Assembly (NCBI GenBank): GCA_033675265.1
Contig: JAUJYZ010001088.1
Coordinates: 124,001 to 188,000, forward strand
Direction: 5' to 3'
Source: Actinostola sp. cb2023
Lineage: Eukaryota > Cnidaria > Anthozoa > Actiniaria > Actinostolidae
DNA: 64,000 bases
Each line of letters starts with the position of its first letter. Positions within the stretch are counted from its first letter, which is position 1. Below the pieces are notes generated by a model that searched no databases, was not told where the DNA came from, and saw nothing but the letters and a program-made list of their open reading frames with translations. The position numbers were made by a program, and so were the translations under genes. Positions 1 to 11,723 of the stretch are shown here, piece by piece.

Positions 1-1
1 G

Positions 2-3000
2 GTAGAGATTAATGTTATGCCCTTTAGGGGTGGGAACGTCACACAGATAGAGGCGTATGTTGTCCCTAAGATATCGAGTATACAGAATGAGAGTGTAGAC
101 GTCATCAAGAAGGACTATCCTTACTTGAAGAACCTTTGGTTTTCAGATGTCACTAGTAAGGTTAGCAAGGATTCACAGATAGATATTCTTATAGGGGCAG
201 ACTACTTGTGGTGTTTTCAAGGTGGGCGTACAGTGCGGGGGGAACCAGACCAGCCTGTAGCAGTAGAAACTAAGCTAGGGTGGGTGTTGTCAGGTCCCTT
301 AAAGAGGTGTAGTGGCACTGAGGAAACACAGACAGCACAAGCCAACCTTGTAGTTGATGACAGTGGGGAACTAGAAACTAACGTACACAAGCTTTGGGAC
401 TTAGAAGCGTTAGGTATCAGCGAAAGGGACGAAGTGCATGAATCGTTTGTAGATAGTATTAGCTTTGACGGAAATAGATACTCAGTCATGCTACCATGGA
501 AAGAGAGTCATGAAGTGTTGCCTAGCAACTACGCTAATAGTCTTGCACGGATGAAAGGTCAGATAAGAAGATTAAAAAATGAGCCAGAGGCGTTGATAGA
601 GTATGACAGCATTATCAAGGAACAACTTAAGTTGGGTATTATAGAGAAAGTAGTTGACTTGGAGAGGGCAGAAAACGCTCATTATCTGCCTCATCAGGCT
701 GTCATACGTCGGGATGCAGAAACCACAAAGGTAAGAGTGGTTTATGATGCGTCCGCAAAGGAAGGAAAAAACGGGACGTCATTGAATGATTGTTTACATG
801 TAGGGCCATCGTTAAACCCCTTGTTATTCGATATTCTTATCCGGTTTAGATGTCACAAAGTTGTACTTGTGGGGTTTAAATATAGAAGTGGATAAGGGTG
901 ATCGGGATTGTTTGAGGTTTCTGTGGGTAGAGGACGTGCTACAGGACAATTTAAAGGTAGTTGTGTATAGGCTTTGTCGGGTTGTGTTTGGCTTGAATGC
1001 CTCGCCATTTTTGCTCAATGGAACATTGAGACATCATATTTCGCTTTACGAAGAAGCTGACTCAGAGTTTGTCAGGAAAATGGTTGATGGATTTTATGTA
1101 GACGATTTAGTCACAGGGGAATGTGCTGCTGACCGGGCCTACAAACTCTACGAGAAGGCAAGAGATAGGCTAGCGGAAGGTGGATTCAGGCTGCGGAAAT
1201 GGAAAACGAATGACAGGGAATTAAAGGTAAGCATTGACCCCCAGAAACAGTCTGGGTCCACTGGTTCGAAAGTAGTGAGGTTAGACGAGGAAGAGACCTA
1301 TGCCAAGGCAACCCTTGGACTTGCTGCTCAAGGGTGTGCCAAGAGTGAGAAGGTATTGGGTGTAGTTTGGGATAGTGAGCTGGATGTGATTAAGTTTATG
1401 TTGACGCCGATTGCCGACAAAGCGGAGGGTCTGGTGCCGACCAAACGGAACGTGCTAAACGTATTAGCCGGAGTCTTTGACCCCCTCGGGGTTATCGGCC
1501 CAGTAACCGTAAGTATGAAGATGTTATTTCAGGACTTATGTAGTCGGGGATTTAAGTGGGATGAGGAGCTTATGGGGGAGGTAAGCAATAGACTAAAAGC
1601 GTGGATAGAGGACCTGCATAGGGCAAAAGAGATCACAATTAACAGATGTGTTAACCGCTTTACAACAGGGAAGGTCACGAAATGCTATTTGCACGGGTTT
1701 GGTGATGCTAGTAAGAAAGCATACTGTTCAGTGATCTACCTTGTCTGCCATACAGACGTGGGTGTGAGTGTGGAACTGTTAACTTCAAAGACTCGGGTAG
1801 CACCTTTGAAGGCCTTAAGCATCCCAAGGTTAGAATTGATGTCAGCATGAATGCTGGCGAAGCAGATGCGCGCAGTATTGGCAGCTCTTGAGTCTGAGGT
1901 GGAGATAACAGGGACGCGGCTGTGGTTAGACAGCAAGACTGTGCTCTATTGGATAATGAATAGAGGTGAGTGGAAGCAATTTGTGCAGCACAGAGTGAAC
2001 GAGATTTTAAAGCTCACTAGTAAGAAGGACTGGGGGCATTGCCCGGAGGAGAGTAACCCAGCCGATTTGGGGTCCAGGGGGGTGATAGCCACGAATCTGA
2101 AACAAAGTCAGATATGGTGGGAGGGGCCGTCTTGGTTGGCTGGGACACTTACTGACTGGCCGTCTACTACTGTGACTAACAAGACGCTGGAGACCTCGGA
2201 GGAAGAGAAGAAGTCAACTGTGTTGATTGTCAATGTGGAGAAGCCGGTCGGCATCAAGGAAGTGGTGAGTATCGAGAGATATGGTGGCCTCAGGAAACTA
2301 ATTAGAGTTACAGCCTGGGTCAAGCGCTTTGTGTACAACCTGCAAGCAGCAACAATGGGGCGTGCAAAGCGGTCTGGGGAGATAGCAGTGGTAGAAGGTA
2401 TTGAGGCAGAGAAAGAGTGGATTCTCGCGGCGCAAGCAGAATTGAAGAAGGATAACAAATTTAGCCAATTGGTAAGTAGTCTAGGGCTGCAGGACATGGG
2501 GGGTATGTTGAGGTGTCGAGGAAGACTAGAAAACGCCGAGCTCGTCTTCAGTGCGAGAAATCCTATCATTTTACCAAGAGATCATGTGTTGACGGAGATG
2601 ATAGTGAGAGATTGCCACCAGAGGGTCTGCCATAGTGGGGTGAGATCAACTCTTGCGGAGTTAAGGGCGAGGTACTGGGTACCAAAGGGACGCCAGATGG
2701 TTAAGAAGATCCTAGGTAAGTGCGTGACATGCAAGAAGCACGAGGGGGGAGCATACGGGGCACCATCCACAGCGCCCTTACCGGAGTTTAGGGTTACAGA
2801 GGCTGCACCATTTTCAAAGGTAGGAGTTGACTTTGCTGGGCCTTTGTACGTTAAGGGGGGAGTCGGCAGCTCAGAGAAAGTATACATAGCGGTGTTCACC
2901 TGTTGCGTGACTCGAGCAGTTCACCTAGATTTAGTTGAGGATTTGTCTGCAGCTACATTTAATCGTTGCCTGCGTAAGTTCACGGCCAGGAGGGGCACGC

Positions 3001-3833
3001 CACATTTAATGGTCTCCAATAACGCGAAGACCTTCCAGGCGACTGCGAAGGCACTAAAAGAATTGTATGAGCATCCAGAAGTAAGGGCGGAGACCGGGAA
3101 CAAGCGAATTATGTGGCGATTCAATTTGGAAAGGGCACCTTGGTGGGGAGGATTTTTTGAAAGAATGGTGGGTCTCGTCAAAAGGTGCCTTAGGAAGGTG
3201 TTAGGGAATGCGAGGTTGACGTTTGATGAGTTGCTAACGATTATAGTGGAGATAGAGGGGACGCTGAACGCTAGACCGTTGACGTACGAGTACGAAGAGC
3301 TGGAAGAGGAGGTGTTAACACCATCGCACTTGATCTATGGAAGGAGGATCACATCAATCCCAGATGAGATTGTGGAAGACAGAGAGGAGATGAGCGGTAA
3401 GGAAAGGTATGGGTACCTGTCTAAGAAGTTAGCTCACTTCTGGAATAGGTGGAGGAGAGAGTATTTGGCAGACTTGAGAGAGTTTCACCGTTTAAAGTCA
3501 GCTAGCAAAGACAGGACAGTAGAAGTAGGCGATGTAGTGACAGTGCATGATGAGTGTAAGAAGAGAGGAGAGTGGAGGATGGCGATTATAGAGAGTTTGA
3601 TTGAAGGAACAGACAATGTTGTACGGGGAGCTAATATTAGGTTAATAACTAAGGGCAAGCCTTCGCGCATGGCGCGACCTATACAAAAGCTGTACCCCAT
3701 AGAAGTTAAAGCGGGGCAAGTCGCTCGCATTGAACCACTGGGTGGGACGGGTACCGTTGTTGCCAGGCAACCATCCAGGAGAGCGGCAGCACTAGACGCG
3801 CAGTGGAAGAACCGAGCGATGCTTGACTCATAA
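2..3833 (+). pseudogene. pol: BEL/Pao pol polyprotein, broken
   Basis: The reading frame is open from base 2, so it starts upstream. Domains in order: the end of a DUF1758-type aspartic protease region (an IGADY motif followed by GWVLSG, about 170-300), reverse transcriptase (about 480-1500), RNase H-like region (1700-2050), an H2C2 integrase zinc-binding segment (about 2590-2750), the integrase core (about 2820-3200) and a DUF5641-like C terminus (3300-3700). Three lesions are seen. A deletion near 875 shifts the frame and removes the stretch that normally holds the first catalytic aspartate of the polymerase. A TGA at 1848-1850 interrupts the frame just before MLAKQ, in a context that fits CGA to TGA decay. 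At about 3018-3026 the integrase reads SNNAKTF where the family has an aspartate, so one residue of the D,D,E triad is asparagine. The copy looks dead. Antisense open frames at 217-489, 2108-2569, 2582-2899 and 2921-3181 are shadows of it. Confidence 0.9.
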
Positions 3834-3852
3834 ACGAGTCAAGGGGGGAGAG

Positions 3853-4261
3853 TGTCCGGGAATAATTTAGGCGTATGCGGAAACACGTCTCATGCGCGGG
3901 AGAACGTCATAATCAATCGGTACATTTTTGTTGATTTATAGTTGTTAGTTATCTTAGCTATTAAGTCTTAGTTATGAAACGCCTATGTAGCCTCAAAGGA
4001 TGTATTTAAGCCACACCCTAATAATTCACATAGTTGTGACTGTACAAGAAATCATTGTCTATTGTAGTATTATAGTATAAATAAGCGACTATCAGTCCAG
4101 TCAAGTCAGAATTGTAAGAATTGTAACCAGAGTGTGAAGACTGAATAAAGTCTTGAAAATCAGAACGAAATACAGTCCCTTGTTGTGTTGCGAGCCAGCG
4201 CAGCGGAGTTGATTCGAGCCTGAGAACTGTTGGATACTTGGTCGACATTAATTCCGCGACA
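3853..4261 (+). repeat. 3' LTR of the BEL/Pao element with polypurine tract
   Basis: A purine run (AAGGGGGGAGAG, 3841-3852) directly precedes TGTCCGGGAAT, and the segment ends ATTCCGCGACA at 4261. The ends are short imperfect inverted repeats with canonical TG..CA, giving a 409-bp LTR. A TATTTAA box lies near 4002 and an AATAAAG polyadenylation-like signal near 4144. The sequence immediately after is DIRS coding sequence. The 5' partner LTR is outside the window, so the age of the insertion cannot be read. Confidence 0.8.
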
Positions 4262-4555
4262 ACGATCGCCATGTTGGTCAATTACGACTGCCTCACGGCT
4301 CTCCCGTTGGGAAGTTCACAAATTGTCAGCTTGCAGAAATGGCCGCCTTCATTGCATGCTCAACGCTAATATCACTGGGATATTTCATAGGCCTCAAGAA
4401 GAGCTCCCTCCAACCTGCCACAGCTGTCCGTTTCTTGGGGGTACATATGTGATTCCCAGCGACAAGCTTTTATCCTACCACAAGACAAGCGAGTCAAATT
4501 TGCAACACTGAGGGAAGCTATCCTGGAAAACAAGTCCGTGTCCCTAACTATGGTC
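4262..4555 (+). pseudogene. DIRS-like reverse transcriptase, palm/thumb fragment
   Basis: From about 4263 the frame reads DRHVGQLRLPHGSPVGKFTN and then AAFIACSTLISLGYFIGLKK, which fits the segment just after the catalytic YIDD box of DIRS reverse transcriptases (family knowledge). A one-base insertion near 4440-4450 shifts the frame. The following stretch (ICDSQRQAFILPQDKRVKFA) continues the family pattern up to SVSLTM at 4552. The catalytic box itself should lie on the far side of the BEL/Pao insertion. The fragment stops where the minisatellite-ended element begins. Confidence 0.8.
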
Positions 4556-4558
4556 CCC

Positions 4559-4593
4559 CGGTCGAATTGCCGGTCAAACCGGCAATTCGACCG
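4559..4593. repeat. Inverted pair of GGTCGAATTGCCGGT at left end
   Basis: A 16-bp arm (CGGTCGAATTGCCGGT) is followed, after CAA, by its exact reverse complement. The same 15-mer is reiterated at the right end of the element near 16050-16171. Such reiterated terminal motifs often bind the recombinase or transposase; that role is inferred here. Confidence 0.85.
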
Positions 4594-4599
4594 TTGGTC

Positions 4600-7500
4600 T
4601 GCAAAAACCAATAAATATTAATAATTTATTAAATTTTTATTGATCAAAATCTTCCTTTTGAGATGTAGTATCTTATGTTAGAATATGAGTCGTAACCCTT
4701 GAAACCCCAGGGAGATAAGAGAGGTTGAACACGTGTGATTGGATATTTTTTTTCCTCGACATTTTCAAAGTCTAACCCACTCTTCCAGTGGTCCGACCGA
4801 AAAGTTATATATATAGCCCATCATGACCGTCTATGCCTCTAGTATACACGGCCAGAAAATCTAAGCTAACCTGATAGTCAAACATTTTCTAGCCAAGTTA
4901 GAGCACAAGGGCCTATAGCAAGTACGAAGTTAGACATAGGTAGACTTTTTGAGCTCAAGTATGAACTTTTACAGTTTTTTGTTTTATCTATAACTTATTA
5001 AGGATTGAACCGATTGGAACGTCGAGAGGGGGGTGATAAACCCAGTCCTTCACGGTCAAAATCGACTTGTAAACATTTTCGAACATTTTCGAGATTTTCG
5101 GACTTGCAATTTTGGCTCTAACTCTCGAAGGAAAATGCCTAGACCTAGTGTGTTCATAGAGCGGCTGTATGGGATGACTGTGGATTTTTTGGTTAAAGAC
5201 CGCTGACCTCTAGATAAAATCTGAATATTTTATCGATTTTTTAGTAGTTTTCAGTCAAAAAATTATAATTTATTCAGATATGCAAATATTTCAATTCTGA
5301 CGTCGAGTGCTTTCTGTCATAATTTTGGCGTCTCTTAAGTATGTCTCCTTCTATGAGAAAATCGACTTCGAAAAATCAGATTCACAACACACATTTTTTG
5401 AGGGTCAACTTGTGATCACTATTCCTCCACCATTTCATACTTAATCCTAACACTTATATCATGAAAGACCTACCTCTACTCAAGCTACAACACGTGCGGG
5501 GTATGGTCTAGAATATGGGATTTTTTCCCAAGACACCTTTTTTGCATATGTCTTAGGAAATATTTTCTGTAAAATCAGGAATTTATTTAAATGACTTGAA
5601 ACTTGGCTTATATGACTATGAAGCATAGATCTACATATTTCGTGAATATGAACTCATTTACTCTTAATGCAAAGGTTTTATGACTTTTGGAAATTTTGCT
5701 TTTTTTAGTCGAAAAGTGAGATTTTGAACATCGTTTTTCGGCACGTTCTAAGCGTTTGCGACCCATTCTCTTTCATGTACGCGTTAGTACTCGCCGAATG
5801 CTCTGTGTTAAAAGTAAAATTTTCTCATTTGCATAAAATGCTAATTTTTGGGTGACCTCAATATATTCGATACTTAGGTATGCAGAACTTCTTGGGATTT
5901 CATCTGATCGATCCTATATTTTGCACATAGATATAGGTGGACGAAAGTGTCTGGCCACCAAAATCCATTGAGGTTGCTATGGCAACAACTGAGTTACGAA
6001 GGTCCAAACTTTCACTTTTCAGCCTCGAATTTCTCCCTGGATTTAAGAGATTTTCAGGTGGGGAGTGATGAGCTTGATTTTGGCTAATAATTTCAAAATA
6101 TTTCGATGAATCCTTAATTTTTCACATTTTATGCAAATCAGTTAAAACTTAGGCTGTGCATTAAGAGTACCAGTCTACGTTGCTGCTATGAAAAGTGTCG
6201 ACGTTGGCTTAATTGGAAGGGAGTTAGAGCTACGTAAACTTTCGTCCATTCAGGGGTCATTTACGAAAATCACGTGACTTTCTCGAATATTATAATATTG
6301 ATAGTATATGTACTCCTTCGCTCAGAGATCACATCTGTATGATTTTTGAGCCATCTTTCCTAGGCAGAAGCTAACGCTAGGCCCTTCAACTCTCCCTTTT
6401 GTGCCCTAATCTCCACAAGGGGTACCAAGGGGTAATTCTTCCTGCATTGCTGCATTTCAAGCTAGCAAACTCATATTCATACACTTTATAGCTCTTGCTC
6501 GCCTACCTAACATACTGGAAATACTAAGAGATTGACGTTATATTCGCGGAGTTATATGAATTTAAACTTTTTTAAGTTTGAGGTCAAATTTCACCCAGAA
6601 GGATGCCTAACCTGAGTGTCACCGCCAGAATCATTATTATTGCACTGATGATGTAGATTACAATTGTGGAAAAAAAAGGGGGGATTATGCTAATTTATCG
6701 CGAGTTATGATGCATTAAATAACGCAATATCGTATTTTTTGGCGACTATGGACTTAGCAACCAGGCCTGCTACGACCTCGCCCTTTAAAGCTTGAGACCT
6801 TTGGAAGGAGTACTATCCATTAATCCAAGTGCGCATTCTTACCCGCTTTTAGTTTTGGAGATAAGGAGCTCCAAACTCCAAAAAAAAAAAAAAAAGGAAA
6901 AAAAAACAAGGAAGCACTGGAGGTGCTCTACAAAGGCTTTGAAGGATTAGCTTAACCTTTGTAATGTTGCTGACATAAGATAGTCCAAAGTTGGGAGGTC
7001 GAACGAAAAAAATGTCAATTTGTTCCTATTTTTTCGATGATTCACCCAACTTTAGCCAATAATAACTCGATAATAATACAGTTTTTGATCTCATAGCTTT
7101 GGATGTGAGAACTACACTTGATGTGCTATACAACCATTGTAGTAGCTTTAGAATATATTGCAATGTGCCAGAGTAACGTGTCAGCCAATTTCGTACTTCG
7201 TACATATAAAACCTTTTTTTGAAAACGAGACACCTGAGTACAGCCTTGGCTTTACATTTTACGTCAGTATAATGTATAGAGAACTTGTCGAGCATATAAA
7301 ACTACATCCCTTTGTCATACATATATGTCAGGAATTCAGGGGGGGGAAACCTCGAAATCTCGAAAAATGGGTTATTTTGGAGCATTTTTGGTACTTCATA
7401 TCTCGGTAACCAAGCCTCATATAGGATAGCATGTTAGAAGGACAAATAGACTACAGTCCATGGCCTATTGAACAGAATCACTGTAGATCTAATCTTCTCT

Positions 7501-9725
7501 AATCTGACCGAGATACGAAAATCACAATATCGAACAAAGTGAAAAACATGCAATTTGGGCCTTTTTCATGGCTCCATATCTTGGTAAATAAGAAAGCTGT
7601 GAAGCAGTTGTCGATACATGATATACTAGTGTCAATGGGCTATATAACGCTTGTGTATGCGCATCTTAATATTCTAAGCTATGGTACTGCGCATCGACAA
7701 ATAATCGAAAAAAAGTTGTTTACCTTTTTTTGACTTTTTTCTGAGTTTTGATAATTGTTTTCTCGGCCACATTAAATCGTTATACCTAGCGGTTAGCACA
7801 GTTGTATAGCCCATGGACCATAGCATGTTTTGTCGGGACAGACACTTTCCTGAAAAGGCTTGGTTACCAAGCTATTGAACACCAAACATGGCCCAAAATG
7901 AAAACAAATATGCAAATTGTATGGTAATTTTTTAGGTTTTGCAGAAAGTTATTAAAGCAATATATGTGACACTTTTTCTCTAAATGCAAGTAAGATCCGA
8001 CATTTAATTACTCGATGAAAATATGCTAATGTGCCATCCCAAAAAAATAGGTGTGTACCCCTTGAGTTTCTGAGCACAACTGCACAAACAGAAACGAGAA
8101 TACTCTAAATGCGAATATTTTAAGATTTTTTCCTTTTGGCCTAAAAAAAACATATAAACCTGAATAAATTATTCGACTTTCTTAAAAAGTTTCTATACTA
8201 AAGTGTGACCTTTTGAGAGGGGGTCACGACCAGTATTGCGTCATATTCGAAAAGTTGAGGAAAGTGGGATAAAAGTTGATTTCAATTTTTCGACGAAAAA
8301 TCATTCACTAAAATTGAGATATCTCGAGAAATAAGTTACTAAACTACTTAGTTTTCACATGCACATGGACGGCCTCCCCCCTGGCAACATATGCCACATA
8401 CATCTTTCCTATGAATTCGATGAAAAAAAGTTGTTTATTTGAGAAAAGGTGAAAAGTCGGTTGAAAAATCATATCTCCCTTGTGTATTGGATTTGGGCGA
8501 CCGATATACCACCACAGGTTACTAACGCAGACTGTTCACATCGTGTGTGGAGCTTGAATAAATTAACATAAATTAAATATGTTTTTTCGAAGATTTAATT
8601 TTGAAGGTCATTTTCACCCTTAAAACTACATCGATCGTAAATTTCGAAACATGTAGTATGTTCTCCTTGAGATGACCTTTCATATGACGTATGGCTCGAG
8701 AAAATCGGCCAAGTCCTTCCGTTTCAAAAAGTGCCCCGAACATAGCCAATATTCGATATAATAACTTCCGGTGCATTCACTCGATTCCAGTCTCGCTCTG
8801 CCAAATGATGGAATGTATGTCGTAGTTCATGGTGTCAAAGTTTCAATTGAGTTGCATCAACGTATCGAGAGTTATCGAGTTTTTTCACATAAATGGCCGT
8901 ACCTCCGAGGAAACAGGTGATTTTAGCGTTCTGATTGGTGCGTTAGAAAGAGATTGACGATGCACTACTGATAGGCGTTGAGCGCGATTTTTCACTTCCC
9001 TTTTTCGGTGTGATAATCGACTTCAAAGGGTTTTTTAGCTGAAATCGGGAAAACTGCGATATCTCGAGAAGTAAGTTGGTGATCGACGAAATTGAAAGGT
9101 TGGCCTAGAAGTGCTGATCGAGATCTACATCTTGTGCATGCATATGCTTTTAGAATTCGGGGGGGAACATGCCTCAAATTGGGAAAAACCGGTTTTTCTG
9201 GGTCGTTTTCAGCGGTTAATAGCTTGGTAACCAGGCCTAACCTGGCAGAGCTGCCTTACTGACGGGCAACTAGAGTCTATGGGCTATGTATCAATATCGG
9301 GCCGACATACCAAAATGTGAAAAGCTGCTGAGCTACGACCGTTTGAACATCGGATTTTTGACGGTGGCACTTAGATGGCACTCGATGCGCAGTAGTCCAC
9401 GTTACAGGCAATTCGTGCGCATACATGGGCATTGCAATGACCATTGGACACAGTACATCATATGTCAGGTACAATGTCACAGCTGTTATGGTGACTAAGA
9501 TATAGACCAATGAAAACCTCCCTTTTTAACATTTTGAAAATGTGCAATGACGTATGCCTATATTATGCATATCGTCATCGAATGACGTAGGGGGCATAGG
9601 ACGTCACCTTGGTAACCTTCAATTTTTATCTCGTTCATTCCCACTTTTCTCCCTTTCACTTCCATTTCGATCCCGAAATGAAAGTGGCTTTCGGGACCTA
9701 AGGGATAGGAGCATCTTTTGGGCGG
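4600..9725. other. Non-coding AT-rich region with diverged repeat modules
   Basis: No convincing coding region is seen on either strand; the short frames present (for example 7026-7295, 9277-9510) have no recognisable domains. Phrases recur with variation, such as GATATCTCGAGAA.TAAGTT (8330, 9057), TCTCGAGATACGAAA-like strings and CTTGGTAACCAAGCCT, which suggests an old, degenerate tandem array or duplicated regulatory DNA. A 16-base A run lies near 6880. Confidence 0.6.
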
Positions 9726-9734
9726 GGTGGTTTA

Positions 9735-10802
9735 TAAGCTACTTGTAGCCTCTTCTTACGGCGTTTTATCCGAGGATATTGGTTCCGAGGATATTGGGTT
9801 ACCTGTGGTGGGGGTTAATTAACCGCGGGGGACTAAGGCGAGGGGGAGGAACGCCGAAAAGTAGAGGCTACGGACATCTTTGTAAAAATTTGAATTCCCC
9901 GTCAGCCCAGCAACGGGAAATGTGATTGGCTGAAAGGGAGTCATCTGTCAACGGGTTGTCATGTAAAGTACAGCGCTGGTTATTTTGAAGAGAAATACAC
10001 AGATTTACTGAATGAATGCGCCAAAGAACACGGTATTGAAGATTTAAATCGATAACCGTTGGCGTTGAATCGGATGAATCCAACTATTAGTGATAAGCCC
10101 TTTGAACAGTATCGTGGAAGAACAACTGAAGTCAAACGAATTCTCTCTAAATGTCGTCGCCCTCTCTCTTCAAGAAGATGTCTTGGAGAAGATAAATCAT
10201 ATTCTCCGTGGAGATGTAATTCGTCTTAAAATTTCCAAGGTGAATTTGCTGGCGTCGAACATAGTCAGTTCTGGATTTGATTTCCTGCCGACTTTTCCCT
10301 TGGCCGGTTTAGTAGGAGTTTCCTGCATGCTGATTTATCGAATTCGAAAATATTAAACTCTTACGGACTACATAATTTTGGCAATAGAATGACAACAGTA
10401 GAATAAACAACGTGAGAGCTTCGAGATGAATGAATGAAAACCTTTATTTAAACAGGGTATTCCCTTCAGTAACAAAACGTACTGATATCAATGGGAGCGC
10501 TAATATATAAATATAAATATAAAGATATGGACAGAGGATTAATACCGATGTAAATAAACACGTTCTCGCGAAAACATATCACATACGTCATCAAGAGGCG
10601 GAGCGATCGGCATTTTACAGGGTTATCAGATTTCATGCTTGATTCAAATTTTTACAAAGATGTCCGTAGCCTCTACTTTTCGGCGTTCCTCCCCCTCGCC
10701 TTAGTCCCCCGCGGTTAATTAACCCCCACCACAGGTAACCCAATATCCTCGGAACCAATATCCTCGGATAAAACGCCGTAAGAAGAGGCTACAAGTAGCT
10801 TA
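9735..10802. mobile_element. Non-autonomous Mutator-like (MULE) element with 161-bp TIRs
   Basis: The segment 9735-9895 is inverted almost perfectly at 10642-10802. Outside it the 9-bp GGTGGTTTA is repeated exactly (9726-9734 and 10803-10811) as a target-site duplication. Long terminal inverted repeats with a 9-bp duplication are typical of MULEs. The 1,068-bp element has no transposase, so it would need one in trans. The interior holds a short gene-like fragment (9960-10356). The near identity of TIRs and duplication suggests a recent insertion into the large element around it. Confidence 0.9.
9960..10356 (+). other. Unrecognised captured fragment inside the MULE
   Basis: Within the MULE interior a frame from about 9983 reads YFEEKYTDLLNECAKEHGIE, and another frame gives an 88-codon reading frame at 10090-10356 ending in a hydrophobic stretch (FPLAGLVGVSCMLIYRI) that could be one membrane helix. 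I do not recognise either. MULEs often pick up host gene pieces (established behaviour of the class), so this may be a captured fragment with frame breaks; chance open frames are also possible. Confidence 0.3.
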
Positions 10803-11723
10803 GGTGGTTTAACGCGATGTTTGTTTATTGTTCTGTTATCGCCCGTCGGCATTTTGCACCTGTCGGCGGCCATCTTGGCGGCCATCTTGTGCCATATATG
10901 GACATTGTGCCCATACATGGCATTAACTCTAGAATACACGTGATAACAGCACAATAGCTGACCATGATGTATGCCAAAGTTGTAGAACGTATGACGTCGC
11001 ACTTGATGGTTGCATAAATTTGCATAAATTTGCATATTTAATGAGCATGGATTTCTTTAAAGAAAACAAAACATTATCGATAGTTTGGTGGTGCGCAGTC
11101 ATTCATGTTATACGTTTTACATGCGTACTGTATAGTATCGTGGTAACGCGGACCAAGGCAATATAGTGCATGACCACATTTGGTATGAATTAATTAAGGT
11201 GGCTCGAAGCCCTTAGAAATACTTGGCAATGTTGACTGTCAGCTTTCTTCGAAATTTCCCCCAATAAGCTACCAATATTTTGCAACTATTACATGACGCA
11301 CATACCCTTGTACAACTTTTGCATACATAAGCGTCTGGAATTCGGGGGGGAACATGCCTTTATTATGGGAAAAGCGACCATTTTTTGTCGTTTTGGGGCA
11401 TGTTTGACGGTGGTAGCTTGGTAACGAAGCCTTTTTTCAACATTTCTTTACTACAAAAAATGATGCAGTGAATGCGCTATTCAACAATGGTATACTGACG
11501 TCTGTTAGTCTAACGTAGCTCTACCGCAAAACGTTAAAAATAACTAAAATATTTTTTGATATTTTTTTACTTGATAGAAGATGGCTTTCTTTAAGAAATA
11601 CAGCAAAAAACATACTCAGAAAGAATTGTACGACTATACCTCTGCGGAGATATCAGTCGTACGAGACGCGAACGTGGGCAGTTTGGAGAGATGTGTCTGC
11701 GCAATATCAACAGAACAAACAAC

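Larger units (their letters stand above)
1..4261 (+). mobile_element. BEL/Pao LTR retrotransposon, 3' part
   Basis: The 3' portion of a BEL/Pao-class LTR retrotransposon; its 5' LTR and gag lie outside the window. What is visible is the end of the protease region, reverse transcriptase, RNase H, integrase and a complete 3' LTR. The LTR ends at 4261 and the next bases code in frame for the reverse transcriptase of a DIRS-like element, so this copy inserted into that element. The gene is inactivated by a frameshifting deletion, a nonsense codon and a catalytic substitution. Assignment is by the order of domains and family motifs; the target duplication cannot be checked because the 5' end is missing. 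Confidence 0.9.
7328..11440. repeat. Diverged ~100-150 bp module present at least three times
   Basis: A module beginning GAATTC then a run of seven G, followed by AACATGCCT, GGGAAAA and ending near TAGCTTGGTAACCAAGCCT, occurs at about 7330-7420, 9152-9240 and 11338-11435. A weaker copy may lie near 8400 (ATGAATTCGATG). In two copies the module is followed by a stretch ending CTATGGGCTAT or similar. If the Mutator-like insertion is subtracted the spacings are roughly 1.1, 0.75 and 1.1 kb, consistent with a decayed array. Function unknown. Confidence 0.55.

Noticed and set aside
217..2899. Antisense open frames opposite the BEL/Pao pol gene (217-489, 2108-2569, 2582-2899)
   Set aside because: They mirror a clear coding region on the plus strand and show no domain of their own.
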